A stretch of 64,000 bases of DNA from Megalonaias nervosa (taxonomy: Eukaryota > Mollusca > Bivalvia > Unionida > Unionidae): the NCBI GenBank assembly GCA_016617855.1, contig JAECUM010004447.1, positions 102,915-166,914 on the forward strand, given 5' to 3'. The notes under the pieces were generated by a model. That model was not told the origin of the DNA, did not search any database, and saw nothing but the letters and a program-made list of their open reading frames with translations. The position numbers and the translations under genes were made by a program. The first letter of the stretch is position 1. Every line of letters begins with the position of its first letter. Shown piece by piece: positions 34,831-46,692 of this stretch.

Positions 34831-34840
34831 TGTTCTCCAG

Positions 34841-34943
34841 GGCAGAATTACAGATAGCCGAGGCCATGCGGCAAGAACAGAATCAGGTAGACTTCCTTAG
34901 CTCTGTTCTCTTGGCCACTGTAAACCACAAAGAGGGAGTACAG
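34841..34943 (+). CDS. NDC80: NDC80 kinetochore protein, internal exon e
   Basis: A 103-nt exon (one base completing the Trp codon plus 34 codons) has acceptor TTCTCCAG and donor GTAATG. The peptide begins AELQIAEAMRQEQNQVDFLS and ends SVLLATVNHKEGVQ. This fits the region of animal NDC80 near the C-terminus (pattern 'L...VATHV..V'), where the tetramer junction with SPC24-SPC25 forms. The neighbouring palindrome array supplies part of the upstream pyrimidine tract. Phases at both ends are consistent with exons d and f. Confidence 0.85.
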
Positions 34944-34949
34944 GTAATG

Positions 34950-35115
34950 CAGTTTGTATCATAATATCATTATGTATTGTTGTTTGGTTAACAATATCAT
35001 TATATATAATAATTATAGTTAGGGTCATAATATCATCATGTATTTGTAGTTCGGGTAACAATATCATTATATATAGTAATTATAGTTAGGGTCATAATAT
35101 CATCATGTTGAGAAG
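34950..35115 (+). repeat. Short tandem duplication, AT-rich
   Basis: Two units share ATATCATTATATATA, TAATTATAGTTAGGGTCAT and AATATCATCATGT. Directly downstream of the exon e donor. Confidence 0.75.
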
Positions 35116-35218
35116 ATTAGTTTATGGTTTAAGTATTTCTTTATATCATATCAGAAAAATTCCAAGAACATATGGAATATTGCTGAGGTGTGTATTTACA
35201 GGCCAGATTTCTACCTCG

Positions 35219-35775
35219 ATGCACCAAGGTGGCCGAGCGATCTAATTTGCTCACCTTTGCCGATCACTGCCATCTCACTGCAATCTCACTGCAGTCAACC
35301 GCTTCGGTGGCCTAGTGGTAGAGCGTCTGCCTCGGATGCAGGAGGTCATGGATTTGAACCCCAGCCGAGTCATACCAAAGACTTTCAAAAATGGTACTAA
35401 CAGCTGCCTCGCTTGGTGCTCAGCATTAAGAGGTTAGTGTTAGGACTGGTCACCCTGGTGTCAGGATAATGTGACTGGGTGGGACATCATGCTACATGTC
35501 TGCGGCATGATGCCCCAGTGCTAAACATCACTATAAACTGTCATACTGCAGACATCGTAGCGATATGACTGAAAAGTTGTTAAAGCTACATTAAAAATCT
35601 AAATCACACACACACACACTTCAGTCTGTGTGGGTTTAGTCTCAGACTCCGCCAATGTGGATATTTTGAGAAAGCTTGCCAGTAGCTTCCCATGGGTTGG
35701 TTGTTCTTACTGGGGTTTTCTCAAGTTCTTTCTCCATCGGTTATAATGGCCTTCATGAATTGCCTTTTGTTTGCT
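35219..35775 (+). mobile_element. SINE family 2, interrupted by a nested SINE family 1
   Basis: The left part 35219-35296 has a tRNA-like head (CAAGGTGGCCGAGCGATCTA) and CCGATCACTGCCATCTCACT. The right part from 35627 has GTCTCAGACTCCGCCAATGT and continues GTTGGTTGTTCTTACTGGGG to about 35775. Both match the intact copy at 46433-46680 in order. A complete SINE family 1 lies between the two parts. The 3' end is eroded, without an (AAC)n tail. Confidence 0.8.
35297..35616 (+). mobile_element. tRNA-derived SINE (family 1), nested full-length copy
   Basis: The head GCTTCGGTGGCCTAGTGGTA, B-box ATTTGAACCCC and a body ending in (CA)n are present. Flanks CACTGCAGTC (35287-35296) and CACTTCAGTC (35617-35626) form a 10-bp duplication with one mismatch inside a SINE family 2 copy. 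Family 1 was therefore active after this family 2 copy inserted. Confidence 0.88.
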
Positions 35776-36009
35776 GACAAACTGAAATGTGCTGCTGTTT
35801 AACTTGCCTGTATGAAGTAGAGAAGAGCTATTATTCAACCCCCAGTGGTGGCATCTGCAGATATAATAGCATATGTGTATGTACAGCCTCAGTGCATCAC
35901 AACTATTCATTTTTTTCCTAGATCCTATACATCAGTTTGGAATATGTTTCTTAGCACCTTCCCCCTCCTGGGGAGGGGACTAGCTTTGTATATGCACTCG
36001 TGCACACAT

Positions 36010-37000
36010 ACACACATATGAATTGTAAAATTTTGTGAGTGGGTGCATCACTGTGACCATATTTTATGCTTCTGCTGACTTGAACTGAATTTTGTGTTTA
36101 AATTGATTTCTCAGGCCCTGTTCATGCTAAAAACATCAACTAAGTAACACACCAATAGGTCACTGTGACCCATATATCTTATTTTACTAGCTTAGGTTTA
36201 TGTTTTTGTGTTAGCTTTTGACATTTTTTTTCAAAACCTGGTATAACATACATACATACATACATACACACATGATGATACTTGGTGATGTTAAGTCAAT
36301 TGATCCATATTTCATGCTTCATTGAATTAAATTTTGTGCATTTAAGTTTATTCTCAAGTACTGTTCATGTTAGAATCATTAAACTAGATTGGTATTCATG
36401 TCTGGTAGCACACCTCCAGAACAAAAGAAGGTTATTGTGACCTATGGGATATATATAAATGGTAAAGGTTAAGTTTTGTGTTTATTTCAAGACTACACAG
36501 GTGTTTTACATGCTATTTGTCTAGAATCCTTATACTTTTATGAGGGGATGCATTTTGATGAACACTACTTCCTTATTGCAGATATAGGTTGTTACAGCCT
36601 ACAGTTTACAGTTCACTGATTTAAATTTTGTGTTTGATGTTCATTTTTTAGGCACTGATGATTCTAAAAGCATCAAATTGATGATGATATGCATCTTTGT
36701 TATTACCACACCCTTTCAGTAAAAGTAGCTCGCCATGACTAATATTTCATCTTTTACTGGCTTTGGTGAGGGAATATATCTTGATACATACTACACCATT
36801 GTTGAAATAAGACGACTTTGTGGCCTATATTTCATGCTGCAGTGGCTTTGTTGAAATTTTATTTATTGGGTGCTGTTTATGTTATAATCATGAAACTTTA
36901 TAAGTGGATGCAACTCGGCTGTCAATATACCCTCGCAATCAGAGAAGGTCACTGTGAGCTACATTTTATGCTTCACTAACTTTAAGTTGTGTATTTGTGT
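36010..37000 (+). repeat. Degenerate tandem repeat, unit about 170 bp
   Basis: Units share GGTCACTGTGACC, TTTCATGCTTCA, TTAAATTTTGTG, GAGGGGATGCATTTTGATGA and CATGCTAAAA phrases. Same family as 11630-12000 and 13150-13495. A (CATA)n tract lies near 36248-36270. Confidence 0.7.
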
Positions 37001-37938
37001 TTAGCTTATTTTTATATACATTTTCCCATGCTGTATACATCCTAGCCTACAGAGAAGTCTGTTTCTGACCAGTGCTGTAGGAAGTAGAAATAAATATTAC
37101 TATTCATTGTCAAACTTTCCACATTAATAATGTATTTGTAGTGGGTTTTTCTCAAGATGTAAATTGTATGTATTGTTTTTATGAAAGAGTAAGAATTGAG
37201 GGGACTTGATGCTTTTTGTGTATCAGTGTTCATCGGCAAACTTTCATTATAAAGAATGTGTTTTGCAATGGGTTTTCCTCGAGAGGTAAATTGTGTGTAT
37301 TATCCTTGTGAAAGAGTAGAAAGTTAAGGGGACTTGATAGTTTTTGTGCAAGTCCTCAGCTGTAGTGGCTAATCTAGGTAATTTCTGATGCATGAACTAT
37401 GCCTTCAGTATAATGGCTGTCACTCCGAGTTTTCACAAACCCAATATAATCTGGCTTCTGGGAATGGGCAATAATAATAGCTTCTGTGGAAAATTTTAAG
37501 AATAATAATTTGACCAGAAAAATTCTCTGGTTTTTATCACCTTATTTTAATAACTCTACTTTGATATCATACCAAGGAATGGTCTTTTTTAAAATTCTTT
37601 TATGCCTTGTTACAGGGCCAGTATTTTGTAGGTTTATCATTTTCATCTGAATTTAGTTTCTCCATGATAATTGCCTACAATGGCTGCTGGAGACAACTGA
37701 AAGTTTTATAGAGCTGAGGTATATAATTGTTGATTTACAGTCTGGTTTTTTATCAGTCTCCCTATCCCCTCAGAGATCCCCAAATGTTTAATCTGACTCC
37801 AAATTCTGACACCAAGGGAATTTTTTACTTTCAATCATGCACTCCTTAATTGAAATCCAATGTGAAATGTCTGGTGAATGGACTTTTTAAAATATATTTA
37901 GCATATAAAGTATCAGCTGTTTTTGCTGTTTGTTGTAG
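37001..37938. other. Last NDC80 intron, 3' part
   Basis: Contains two diverged copies of a segment with TTGTGTGTATT...GAAAGAGTA and GGGGACTTGAT (about 37130-37215 and 37255-37345). It ends in the exon f acceptor TTGTTGTAG. Nothing else was recognised. Confidence 0.45.
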
Positions 37939-37998
37939 AAATCCCTGCTGTCTGTTATGGAGTACTTGAAAGAAGAACTACAAAAGGAATTGCAGTGA
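37939..37998 (+). CDS. NDC80: NDC80 kinetochore protein, terminal exon f
   Basis: Nineteen codons and a TGA stop follow acceptor TTGTTGTAG. The peptide KSLLSVMEYLKEELQKELQ is a helical tail like the C-terminal end of animal NDC80. Together with exons a-e the window encodes about 206 residues, comparable to the C-terminal third of a protein of roughly 640 residues in vertebrates. The exon is too short for ORF-based detection; it is supported by phase, splice acceptor, helical character and absence of further homologous exons downstream. Confidence 0.75.
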   Translation, partial: KSLLSVMEYLKEELQKELQ

Positions 37999-38790
37999 TT
38001 ATCTGAGGAATACTGGAGAGAACATGTATCATCAAAAATCTCATTGCTGACTAGTGGTGTGACAATAATTGAAGATTAGTCAGGAAAACCAAATGACCAG
38101 GCATTTGATTATGATTTTTGATAATTAATGATAAACATTTTCCTTCGCTCATTTTTTTCAACCCTTAATTTTAACGTTTTAGTGCATTGCAAATGAACGT
38201 GTTTATTTGATCAGTGATAATACAAATCAGACACTGTTATTGGTGGTCTCCAGGATAAGCCCCAAGTTTTTAAGATAAACTGGTGACAGTGATAACTGTG
38301 AGAATATATGGACACAGATTAACTTTTAGTACCATGTTTCACATTTTTTCATACACAAATAAATAATTGTTCACTTCAGAGTGGGAACAATTGTATGTAA
38401 AATAATTATTATTTTGGAGTACAGACAGTGTATGAAATATAATGGAATCAGATCCAGCAATGTACATGTGACACAATACTTGATGACCTAACAGTACTAA
38501 CATTACAAAATAAACGTACAATTTTTGTCTTGTTCTGCTCTCAAAAATGCAGTTAAAAGAAAAAATAAAAGTCCCCCCAAAGCTTTTATAGATATTAGTG
38601 AACGAGACAGAGGAGAGAAGGTTAAAGCAATAATGTTGTGTCAATGTATTCAGAGCATACTTCTTTGTAACCGTTATGGTTTGTTATAAAATGATTAGGA
38701 TGATCTATCGGTACATTATTATTTATTCATAAATTTTATGCAACAATACGACCATCTGTTGTCAAAAAATAAAGTGCAGCTTGTATTCTT
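37999..38790 (+). other. Probable NDC80 3' UTR with polyadenylation signals
   Basis: AATAAA hexamers occur at 38358, 38509 and 38768 downstream of the TGA. The last is followed by a GT-rich stretch (TGCAGCTTGTATTC). Which is used cannot be decided from sequence. Confidence 0.45.
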
Positions 38791-41544
38791 ACAGCAACAC
38801 TAACCTTATTTCATGTACATTAAAAAAGAAAAGAACTATGTAACTCAGTATTTTTTATTGAGTGCATTTGTTCATGATTGTGCAAGAGAGAGAGGAAATA
38901 ATGATGTGGCAGTGTGTAAGAATGTTTGCATTCAGTGCAGTTTTTGCTTGTGCTTTTGGAGAAAGAGAGAGGTTTTCTGTATTATTCAATTACTTGGTGA
39001 TTGTGATCCTCCTCATGTACAAGGACACTTCTTTATACCATTGTCAATTAACATCCCTGTATAAACAGTTCATTTTTGTTTTAATTGCGATAATACTCAT
39101 TGTTACATGAACCACATGGCTATGTAGTGTTATTTACATGCTAATTAAATATGCTTAGAGCTTTGGTCAGGTTATTCAGTTGACACCTTATTTGAGGGCA
39201 AGAGCTGACAAGTGAGATCAAATTAGTGAAACTACCGATAGGTAAGTGAAGCTATCTATGGGGAAATGAAAATCTGTCACTGAGCTAAGAAGCCATTGTC
39301 CAAATGTATATATTGTAACAACAAGTGATGACATCCATGACCTTTCCCTCGTAAAGATAACAATTGAGGGGAGTATTGTAGAGTAGATTCTCAATAAAAT
39401 ATTAATTTGATGTGAAAATATTGAAAATTGCATTACAACTCATGTTTTAAAACAAGCAAACTATACTGTGGTGCTGTGTGAAGGTGTTGATCCTAGTAAC
39501 GAGTAATCATTAACCATATAAGAATCAAATTCACTTAGAGACTTTTGCATTTACATTAAAAAATGACAAGCTTTTTGTATTTTATTTTTGTATTAATATA
39601 ATGAATAAGTAAAACCTGTGGTCAGATATCTTCATAGTAGCATGTACTGAGGTATAATCTTTGCTGTATAAAAAAAAACCTCAAGTGGCATCCAAACTCG
39701 TTTTAAAACATATAAGGTGCTTGGTTACAGTGGCCAGCTTTATAAGGAGCAGTCATTGTTTAAGGGTTATGTACTGTAAAGGCCAGTGGTTTCCAACCTT
39801 TTTTGGCTGCAACCTAAAATATATATTTTCTTAGTTTCCCAACCCTGTTTCCACATTTTGGTAAGTTTTGCCACCTAAAAATATCCTTGCAACCCTAATT
39901 TGTATCATGACCTGGAGGTTGTGAACAATCACGATTTATTGACTCCCTGTAATTGAAGAACGACAAAACATACTTTGCTCAAGAGCAGCAGACTATTTAT
40001 GATTCTTTTTACCATTATTCTGCATACATACAAACCCACCCTTCTGCAAGTAAGCATGCACACACTTAACTGTTGTTTCTGTGAAGACATCTTAATTCTC
40101 TTACAGGGTGGTGACTTATGTTGCTTTCTTTGAAACACACACAGTTGCCAAAATGATCATTTTGTTCCACTGTAAATATAAATTGAGAATTATCATTTTT
40201 ATTGAAACATTTCTGGCAGTTATTTGATAAATAGGTTGCATTCCTGTAATCTGGTAATAAAATATTAGCTTTTATATGCATTTGTTTTATTTTACCATGG
40301 AAAAACAATAAAAAATTATAAAGCAATTTTATATTGTTTCATTGCACATGTATGTATATGATATCCAACAGCTGCAATTTCCCCTCGGACAGTGCCTTAA
40401 ATCAAAATGTTGAGAGATCAGTTAGGATAGAGAGAATGAGATAAAAACATAAGGTATTCATATACAAATTACTGAAAATGAAAGAAAGAACTTATAATTG
40501 ATGTATGAAAATTTGATTTAGTACTTATTTAAATTGACCCTTCATTCAAGTGTAACTTTGTTGAAAATTTTAAATCCTCCAGAAAGTATGTCTGATTTTA
40601 TCCATGCATATTTAATCCGTGTGAACAAAGACATGGCAAAATTCTATTTGAAACACAACTACAAATGAAACACTATATATACTAATTACAGCAGAGAATT
40701 GAAGCTGACTGTTAACTGATTTTCAGACAAAACCATTGTATGTACGTAGTGTCAGTCAGGTCTTCTGGTACAAATAAATGTCAGGTAACTATTTTCTTGA
40801 GATTTTTGAAATAAAGTTGTGCAGTATTGCTCAAAAAACCCATACCAATGCATCAACACCCTTTTAATATATATGATACCATTGTATATGAATTATAGGT
40901 TTCTAATATTTTGTGAACATTTATGACATTGCTACCAGTAAATGTAATTGCTTTTGTTATGTAGGTTGACAATTTCTTAAAGGTAATAATGTTTGTAGAA
41001 TTAACTGGCTCTGCAAGCATAAATATATTTGGTCTCTTGCAATATCATTGATCAAGTATACTTTTCTTTTACTAGAATATAAATCACTCTAAAACAAAAT
41101 GGTATTATCTTTCATAATACAGAATGTGCATTTTTTTCTCATTAATTTGTATGCTATTTGACTTTGCCCATTTTCAAACATAACTTACTGATCCATATGA
41201 TGAGACACGATTGTGTTGAAGCATACAACAATTTTTGTACAGTAATATATTGCAAAACAGGCTAGAATTTAAAAATACAGATGTGTTCATAAAATACTGC
41301 ACAACTGGAGTCTTCAACTGAACTATACCAGTTTTGAATAAACTGGTCAATAATATTTGTTTCAGAAGTGATACCCCCAAAAAATTGGGTTTACCAACAT
41401 TCTTATTTAGTCATACCCACTTCATAAACTTGAAGATACCTAGTTACAGTTACCCAACTTTATTGGGGAATAAATCTGAATCATTTGATAACAATGTATA
41501 TACAAATTTTACGTTCATTTTCATTTACCTGTAATATTTTCATT
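38791..41544. other. Intergenic sequence, mostly unrecognised
   Basis: AT-rich DNA with no convincing gene. Small open frames at 38813-39110, 39929-40326 and 41174-41534 show no domain. A small hAT-like MITE is listed separately. Confidence 0.45.
39782..39938 (+). mobile_element. Small hAT-like MITE (tentative)
   Basis: The left end CAGTGGTTTCCAACCTTTTT followed by GGCTGCAACC strongly resembles the terminus of hAT (Charlie-like) elements. The right end GGTTGTGAACAATCA is a poor inverted match. No 8-bp duplication was found. It is about 155 bp long and non-coding. Confidence 0.4.
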
Positions 41545-42400
41545 TCAAATTTTCAGTTTAAACATAAGACAATGATATCCTAAAAGTTCTGCCCAATTCA
41601 CCATTATATACAATCCTTTTGTATTGTTTATTTGACCCCATATAACTTTATAGCTGTAAATAAACTCATTCAGAAGCTCCAGCCTAATAAAACCCCAAAC
41701 TTCACTACAATACAACAAAATAGGAATGATCAATTTATCAAGCAATCTAGTCTATGTTTAGGTACAATAAAAGAAAATGTGTGATAATATGTATTTAAGA
41801 ATAGCTTTCTGAGTTTGTCCTGAAAGAGTCATGGAGTTTTTGAAAAAGGGCCACCGGATGTAAAACTGATTCCTAAATACGAAAATGTTTTGCCACTGTG
41901 AAGTTTTAGGGTATATTTCCCTTTCATAAAAATAATAATTTTTGTCATGGCTGTATTTATCTTCATTTTCTAAGTAATACAGTATTTGGATAGATTTTTA
42001 CTTTGTAATTCCTGTTGAGATTCTGCAAAATAACTATCATCTGCATAGAGGAACAATAACTTTAAATAAATTTAAATCCACATCAATAAAACCTTTATGT
42101 ATAAATTGTTCAAGGTCAATTATGATGAGAATATCACAATGGAGATGGATATTCATCTTGTCTTAAAGGCAAGCATACTTCCATTAGCATTACCATGTTG
42201 ATTGCAATGTCTCGTGCAAAATTTATCAGATTTACATTTTACCATACAATACACAATTTTCTCTTAAAACATAATCAAACACCTTAGTAAAAACAAGGAA
42301 AGCACTTTTTTCTTCAAATGAATCAAATTGTGTCTAATATGTAATAGAGATATCCACTGGATTGATGAGAAACCTAAATCCTACTTATATATATATCTAT
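41545..42400 (-). pseudogene. LINE reverse-transcriptase 3' fragment
   Basis: On the minus strand, from high to low coordinates, the order is as follows. GLRQ-like text (PLRQDEYPSPL, near 42160). LFLYADDSYFAESQQELQ with the YADD catalytic box at 42033-42047. KTLSYLGI-like text (TFSYLGISF). Last, MLDKLIIPILLYCSEVWGF near 41690-41745. This is the standard order of palm and thumb motifs of non-LTR retrotransposons of the Jockey/CR1/RTE sort. Several stops and frameshifts make it a dead 5'-truncated copy. A downstream poly-A or 3' tail could not be identified. It lies in the intergenic region, antisense to NDC80. Confidence 0.75.
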
Positions 42401-42884
42401 GTATCCTCCATCACATCAAAACTATTTAAAATTTGGTCAAAAAAATTTTCAAGGCAGCTCAGCAATGTATCAGCTGAGTTTATACCAATTTCATATCCCT
42501 CAGACCATATGAAAGGTATCCAATTCCAAAATGTTTCTTAAAAGTTGCACATAATATTGGAAGGGGCTGTTTGATTTACACACACTTGATACCCAGGGAA
42601 GGCAATTTTTGGAAAATGCATTTATTTAAAGAGTTTATATGAAAAGGATAAAATATTCTAGATTGCATCCATGAATGACTTCATGTTAAAAGTGCCTGGG
42701 TCCCAAGTATGCTTTACTATCAGTCCTGATAAGATTATTAATATATCTGGGCCTGCTGAGAGACCCAAATTTTAATTTCTGTTTCTGTGAAGGCATCATT
42801 GAGCTTCTCACACAATATTAAATTCCTTTCTCTAGCACCTTTTCATTTCCTGCTCTGCCATAAAGCCTAGCCTTCACACATTGA
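42401..42884. other. Intergenic spacer between LINE and DIRS relics
   Basis: May include more decayed LINE sequence on the minus strand, but no motif could be read with confidence. Confidence 0.35.
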
Positions 42885-44190
42885 GTCTCTACCAGAATAA
42901 TGAGAGTAATTGTCACCCAAATAAGGTCACTGGTGATCCCTGTTAAGTATTTCGATAACTTGTTGATCAGCACTTTTCTTATCGAGACCCTCAGACAATA
43001 TGTCTTGTTGCTAGTCCATATTGACTTGGATGGGCCTTATACAAAACCTAGGGAAATAAGGACTAGTTTCATCTAGGGATTTCGTATATAAACATTGAAT
43101 TTGCTCAAGAACAGCTGATTCTTCCATATCCTGCTGGACTAAGTAGACTAAATCCAGGTTCTTTTGGAGGCACTGAAAGCCAAAGTTTTGTTGTTGGCTT
43201 GCCTATATTTATTTTTTATGGGGACCTTCAGCTTTATGGCAGACCTGTTTCCCCTAGGAAAACAACACTTGTGTCCCTTCCAGTTTATCCTTCTGGCAAG
43301 CTGGAAACCACACAGGGATTCGCTGACAGCTCAGACTGCACGACTCAGAATTTCACCACAACTTGGTTTGGTTGGAAAAGCTACACTGGCTTCAGTCCCT
43401 ATGCATGCCTCAGAACAACATTCCTACCTGTTCTCACAAATTCAAGGAATTGGAAAGGTTGTAGGAACTATAGGTTAATTAATGATGGTGTTTTCACTGG
43501 AGATATAAAATCAAAATCTTTGTAGTCTATATGGAGTGGGGTGCTCACTTGGGAGTTGGAAGGGCTAGTTCATCAGGTTTTGTGGTCACAGGAAAAATTT
43601 GCCCTACACCAGTCTGTAGCAGAGAGGGACTCGTACTGTTGTAGAAACCCTTGGTGGACTGGTTGCGACAAAGCTAAACAGCAACCTTCCTTTTCACATT
43701 TCCCCATTCCCAGACCAGAGGCCTGAGCAGTGTAAACCTCCAGATTATGTTTGCTTACACCTCACCATTCAGGATGATTCCGCAAGTGCTCCACAAAATC
43801 AAGATCTCCACTGCTCAACTCATTTTAATAGCCCCTCTGTGTCCCCAGTGGTAGTTGTTGAGAGATCTCTCGACCTGTTGGCAGCCCAGCCCAGGAGATT
43901 GCCTCAGAGGAGCATCTCCTGTACAGTCTCTCTCTTCTGCGCAACAGCCCATTGTCTCCACCTTCATGCTTGGCTCGTTTCGAGCAATCAGTCTGCCAGA
44001 TCTTTACAAGCAAGGTTGCCAAGTGCATCATTCAGGCTATGAGACACTCCATATCCAAGGTCTATGACATTAAGTGGGGAATCTTTTGCAATTGGTGCAG
44101 TGGGAAATGCGTTAACCTTAGCTGTTCCTCCATGAACGAAGTTCAGATTTTATTTTATTGCTATTCAAAGAGTGAGAACTCAGTTTCAGT
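42885..44190 (+). mobile_element. DIRS-type retrotransposon relic, copy 3
   Basis: The + strand gives the second half of a DIRS reverse transcriptase (VTQIRSLVIPV near 42910; LFPLGKQHLCPFQ from 43246). The RNase H region follows (MEWGAHLG near 43530-43550, where D to E or N changes are possible). Next is PFRMIPQVLHKI near 43768-43800. The N-terminus of a tyrosine recombinase comes last, with KVYDIKWGIFCNWC at 44057-44098. Overlapping frames between 43164 and 44197 are frameshifted pieces of one pol region. It corresponds in order to 7230-8250 of copy 1. Catalytic R-H-R-Y residues of the recombinase are not reached before similarity is lost near 44190. Confidence 0.78.
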
Positions 44191-46420
44191 TCTTTAAATG
44201 CCCTATACCAACATGCTTAAGTTTTCAAAAAGGCCAGCTATTTTATAGCTCCATCCAGCTGTTTCGTCACATCCACTAACCAAAATTGCCCATGTCAAAA
44301 ATGCCCCCACTTTTCACAAGATCGCCCCCATTTCAAAATCACACCATGTCAACACCCAACCACCCACTTTAACAAGATTGCCCCCAATTTCAAAATTGCA
44401 CCATGTCAAAAACTTGCCCTTTGATAATTTCTACATACGGACTACAACATACTTGGTTTACTCGGGTCTTATCCTTCATCTTGCCTTACAAGTTAATTTT
44501 GTCATCATAGAATTTCTCCAAATGAAACTTTGAAATCCATTTCAACATGTTATTGGTTATAAATATTTAGTTTTAAAACAAAAATAGCAGGCTAGAAGTA
44601 TTTCCTGCACTATGAAAGACAAAGGTCTCGAAGGATAAAACTACTCAAATGAGTCAGAGAGAAAGTTTGATTGGTTGAATGCCAGTGATAACATTAATGT
44701 GAAATTATCAATTAAAAATATTAGCCTTCACCACAAAGATTTCAACTTGTAAAAAAATAACTATACTAAATTTAATTTTATTTTTACATTGTATTGATTT
44801 GTTCTTGCCTTTTTATTAGTTCAGTTAAATTCATTTATAGATCTTTGAATTATACTCTTTTAATCATTTTTTAATCATTGGTGATGCACCCACTGATAAT
44901 TAATACTTATGTATCATTAAGAATAATTATAATGGATTGTTTTCACTATTATAATTCATTGTTTTGATTTAAACATTGATTGATCTTGTTCTTGCCTTTT
45001 TTAAATAGTCCATTAAAATTAGTATGTTTACCGAATTGAAATTCGTTAACTGTTTTTTGCTTTGACCATCAAGCTATTGGGAAAAAAAGTTGATAATATT
45101 GTGGAAACAAAAAGTTGGGAGTCATACCCTTTACACGGTGCATAGACTGGCAAATGCCAAAAACCCATTGTTTTATAAATATCATAGAAATATTAGCTGT
45201 TTACAGAGTCATGATTGCAGTATGACACTATAAAATTTCAAGGCGTTTTCTAAAAGTTATTATCTGTTTTCCAGCAGCTTTTTTCGGTCTTTCTCTGCAT
45301 CTTGGTAACAACATCATGTGAATCAAACTTAAAAACATTTGATAATCATAGAAACAATAAATGTTTACAAAATCATATATATAAGAAGAATGTTTTGTGA
45401 GACTTAAAGATATTTTCCAGCAGTATTCATCAGCCAGGCAGCGTTTTCCAGGCCGTTTTTGCTCAGTTCAAATAGAATCAGACACTCCATATCATAAAAT
45501 AAGAACTGTATTAATAGTCATGTATATGACAATATTTATTTTAGAATGTTTTATTTCCTGTTTTCCAATTACGTTTTTTTTTAAAGTTTTCCGGTCTTTT
45601 GATCGACCTTCCTTTACATGTCAAGGACTGGACCATTGATATAACCACACAGCTCAAGGAGTTGGGTATGGCTTATCACCTTTGAAGATCTTGCTTTCTC
45701 ATGCCCTCATGTAGCCCCCGACAGGTGTGGGGGGGGGTCAGGTGGGAGGGAGTGTAGGTTATCTGCATTATGGGGGTTAAAAAAACGATTGCAGGAGGGT
45801 GTTTCTCATGATAAAGTCTCAAGGTTATAAGAGGCTGTTAGGGCATTCATCATTGTCTGGTTGGCACCACTACTGACTGCCTTGGCAAAAGTGCATACGA
45901 TTCCGCCGCATGGTCACTTGGCCTTCGCGGCTTTCCAAAAGATCACCAGAGATATCAGGTGAGTGCGTAGGGATGAATTTTACAGGACGCTCCTATCCAA
46001 CACGAATGTGCCACTAATTTCTTGTCTGTCAACTTTGTAACATAATGGAGCAGACATGTTAAAGATAAAAATATCCTTCTGTCGGCTAGGTACGTTTAAA
46101 TAATAAACATCAGTATGCAGAGATGTTGCCAAGGCACGCAAATGATGCAAAATTTGTACGAGTTTACGCACTTGGAAAACAGTAGTGCACGATTACTCCC
46201 ACAGATTAGTTCAGAGCATATAATAATGTACGCTCTGCATAAAAAATTTATATTTAGCTATTAAAGGAAGCAGAGTACATGTCACAACGTTGATTTTCAG
46301 CTTGGCAGCTAGTTTACACACTACGGCTTGTGATAAATGGTTGCTAAAATAAATATAATTGGTAGATTGGCCCCTGTAGCAAGCATTCTGTCATAGTTTT
46401 AACCTTGCATTCATCAAGTA
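44191..46420. other. Intergenic sequence with a short tandem repeat
   Basis: At about 44285-44420 a 35-65 bp unit (TTTCACAAGATCGCCCCCAT, CAAAATTGCACCATGTCAA) repeats two to three times. Short GC-richer text at 45660-45960 may be a transposon remnant but was not identified. Other content is AT-rich and unrecognised. Confidence 0.4.
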
Positions 46421-46432
46421 AGTTTTAAGAAG

Positions 46433-46680
46433 GGGGCCCCGAGTGGACGAGTGGTCTAAAGCGCTGTCCGTTACGGATCACTGCCATCTCACCTCTGTCT
46501 GCGTTGGTTCGAGTCTAAGATTCGACGAATGTGGATATGTGAGAAAGCTTGCCAGTAGCTTCTCGTGGGTCGGTGGTTCTTTCCGCGGATTTCCCGGTTT
46601 CTTCCTCCACCATTAATACTGGCTGCCATGTATAGCCTATCGTGTGCTGAAAAATGGCGATAAGCCCCACAACAACAACA
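46433..46680 (+). mobile_element. SINE family 2, complete copy with 12-bp target duplication
   Basis: The tRNA-like head GGCCCCGAGTGGACGAGTGG has a B-box GGTTCGAGTCT. The body contains CCGCGGATTTCCCGGTTTC and CACCATTAATACTGGCTGCC, and the tail is CCCCACAACAACAACA. It is flanked by AGTTTTAAGAAG at 46421-46432 and 46681-46692, a perfect 12-bp duplication. The perfect duplication suggests a young insertion. A minus-strand open frame (46489-46752) is incidental. Confidence 0.92.
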
Positions 46681-46692
46681 AGTTTTAAGAAG

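Noticed and set aside
38813..39110. Two overlapping small ORFs downstream of NDC80
   Set aside because: No homology, no start context preference, and location just after probable polyadenylation signals in AT-rich intergenic DNA.
41545..41745. Host membrane or enzyme ORF on the minus strand
   Set aside because: The motif PILLYCSEVWGF and the upstream YADD box identify a LINE reverse-transcriptase tail.
42885..44190. Retroviral or host gene suggested by overlapping ORFs 43164-44197
   Set aside because: The frames are successive frameshifted pieces of one DIRS pol region matched by 7230-8250.
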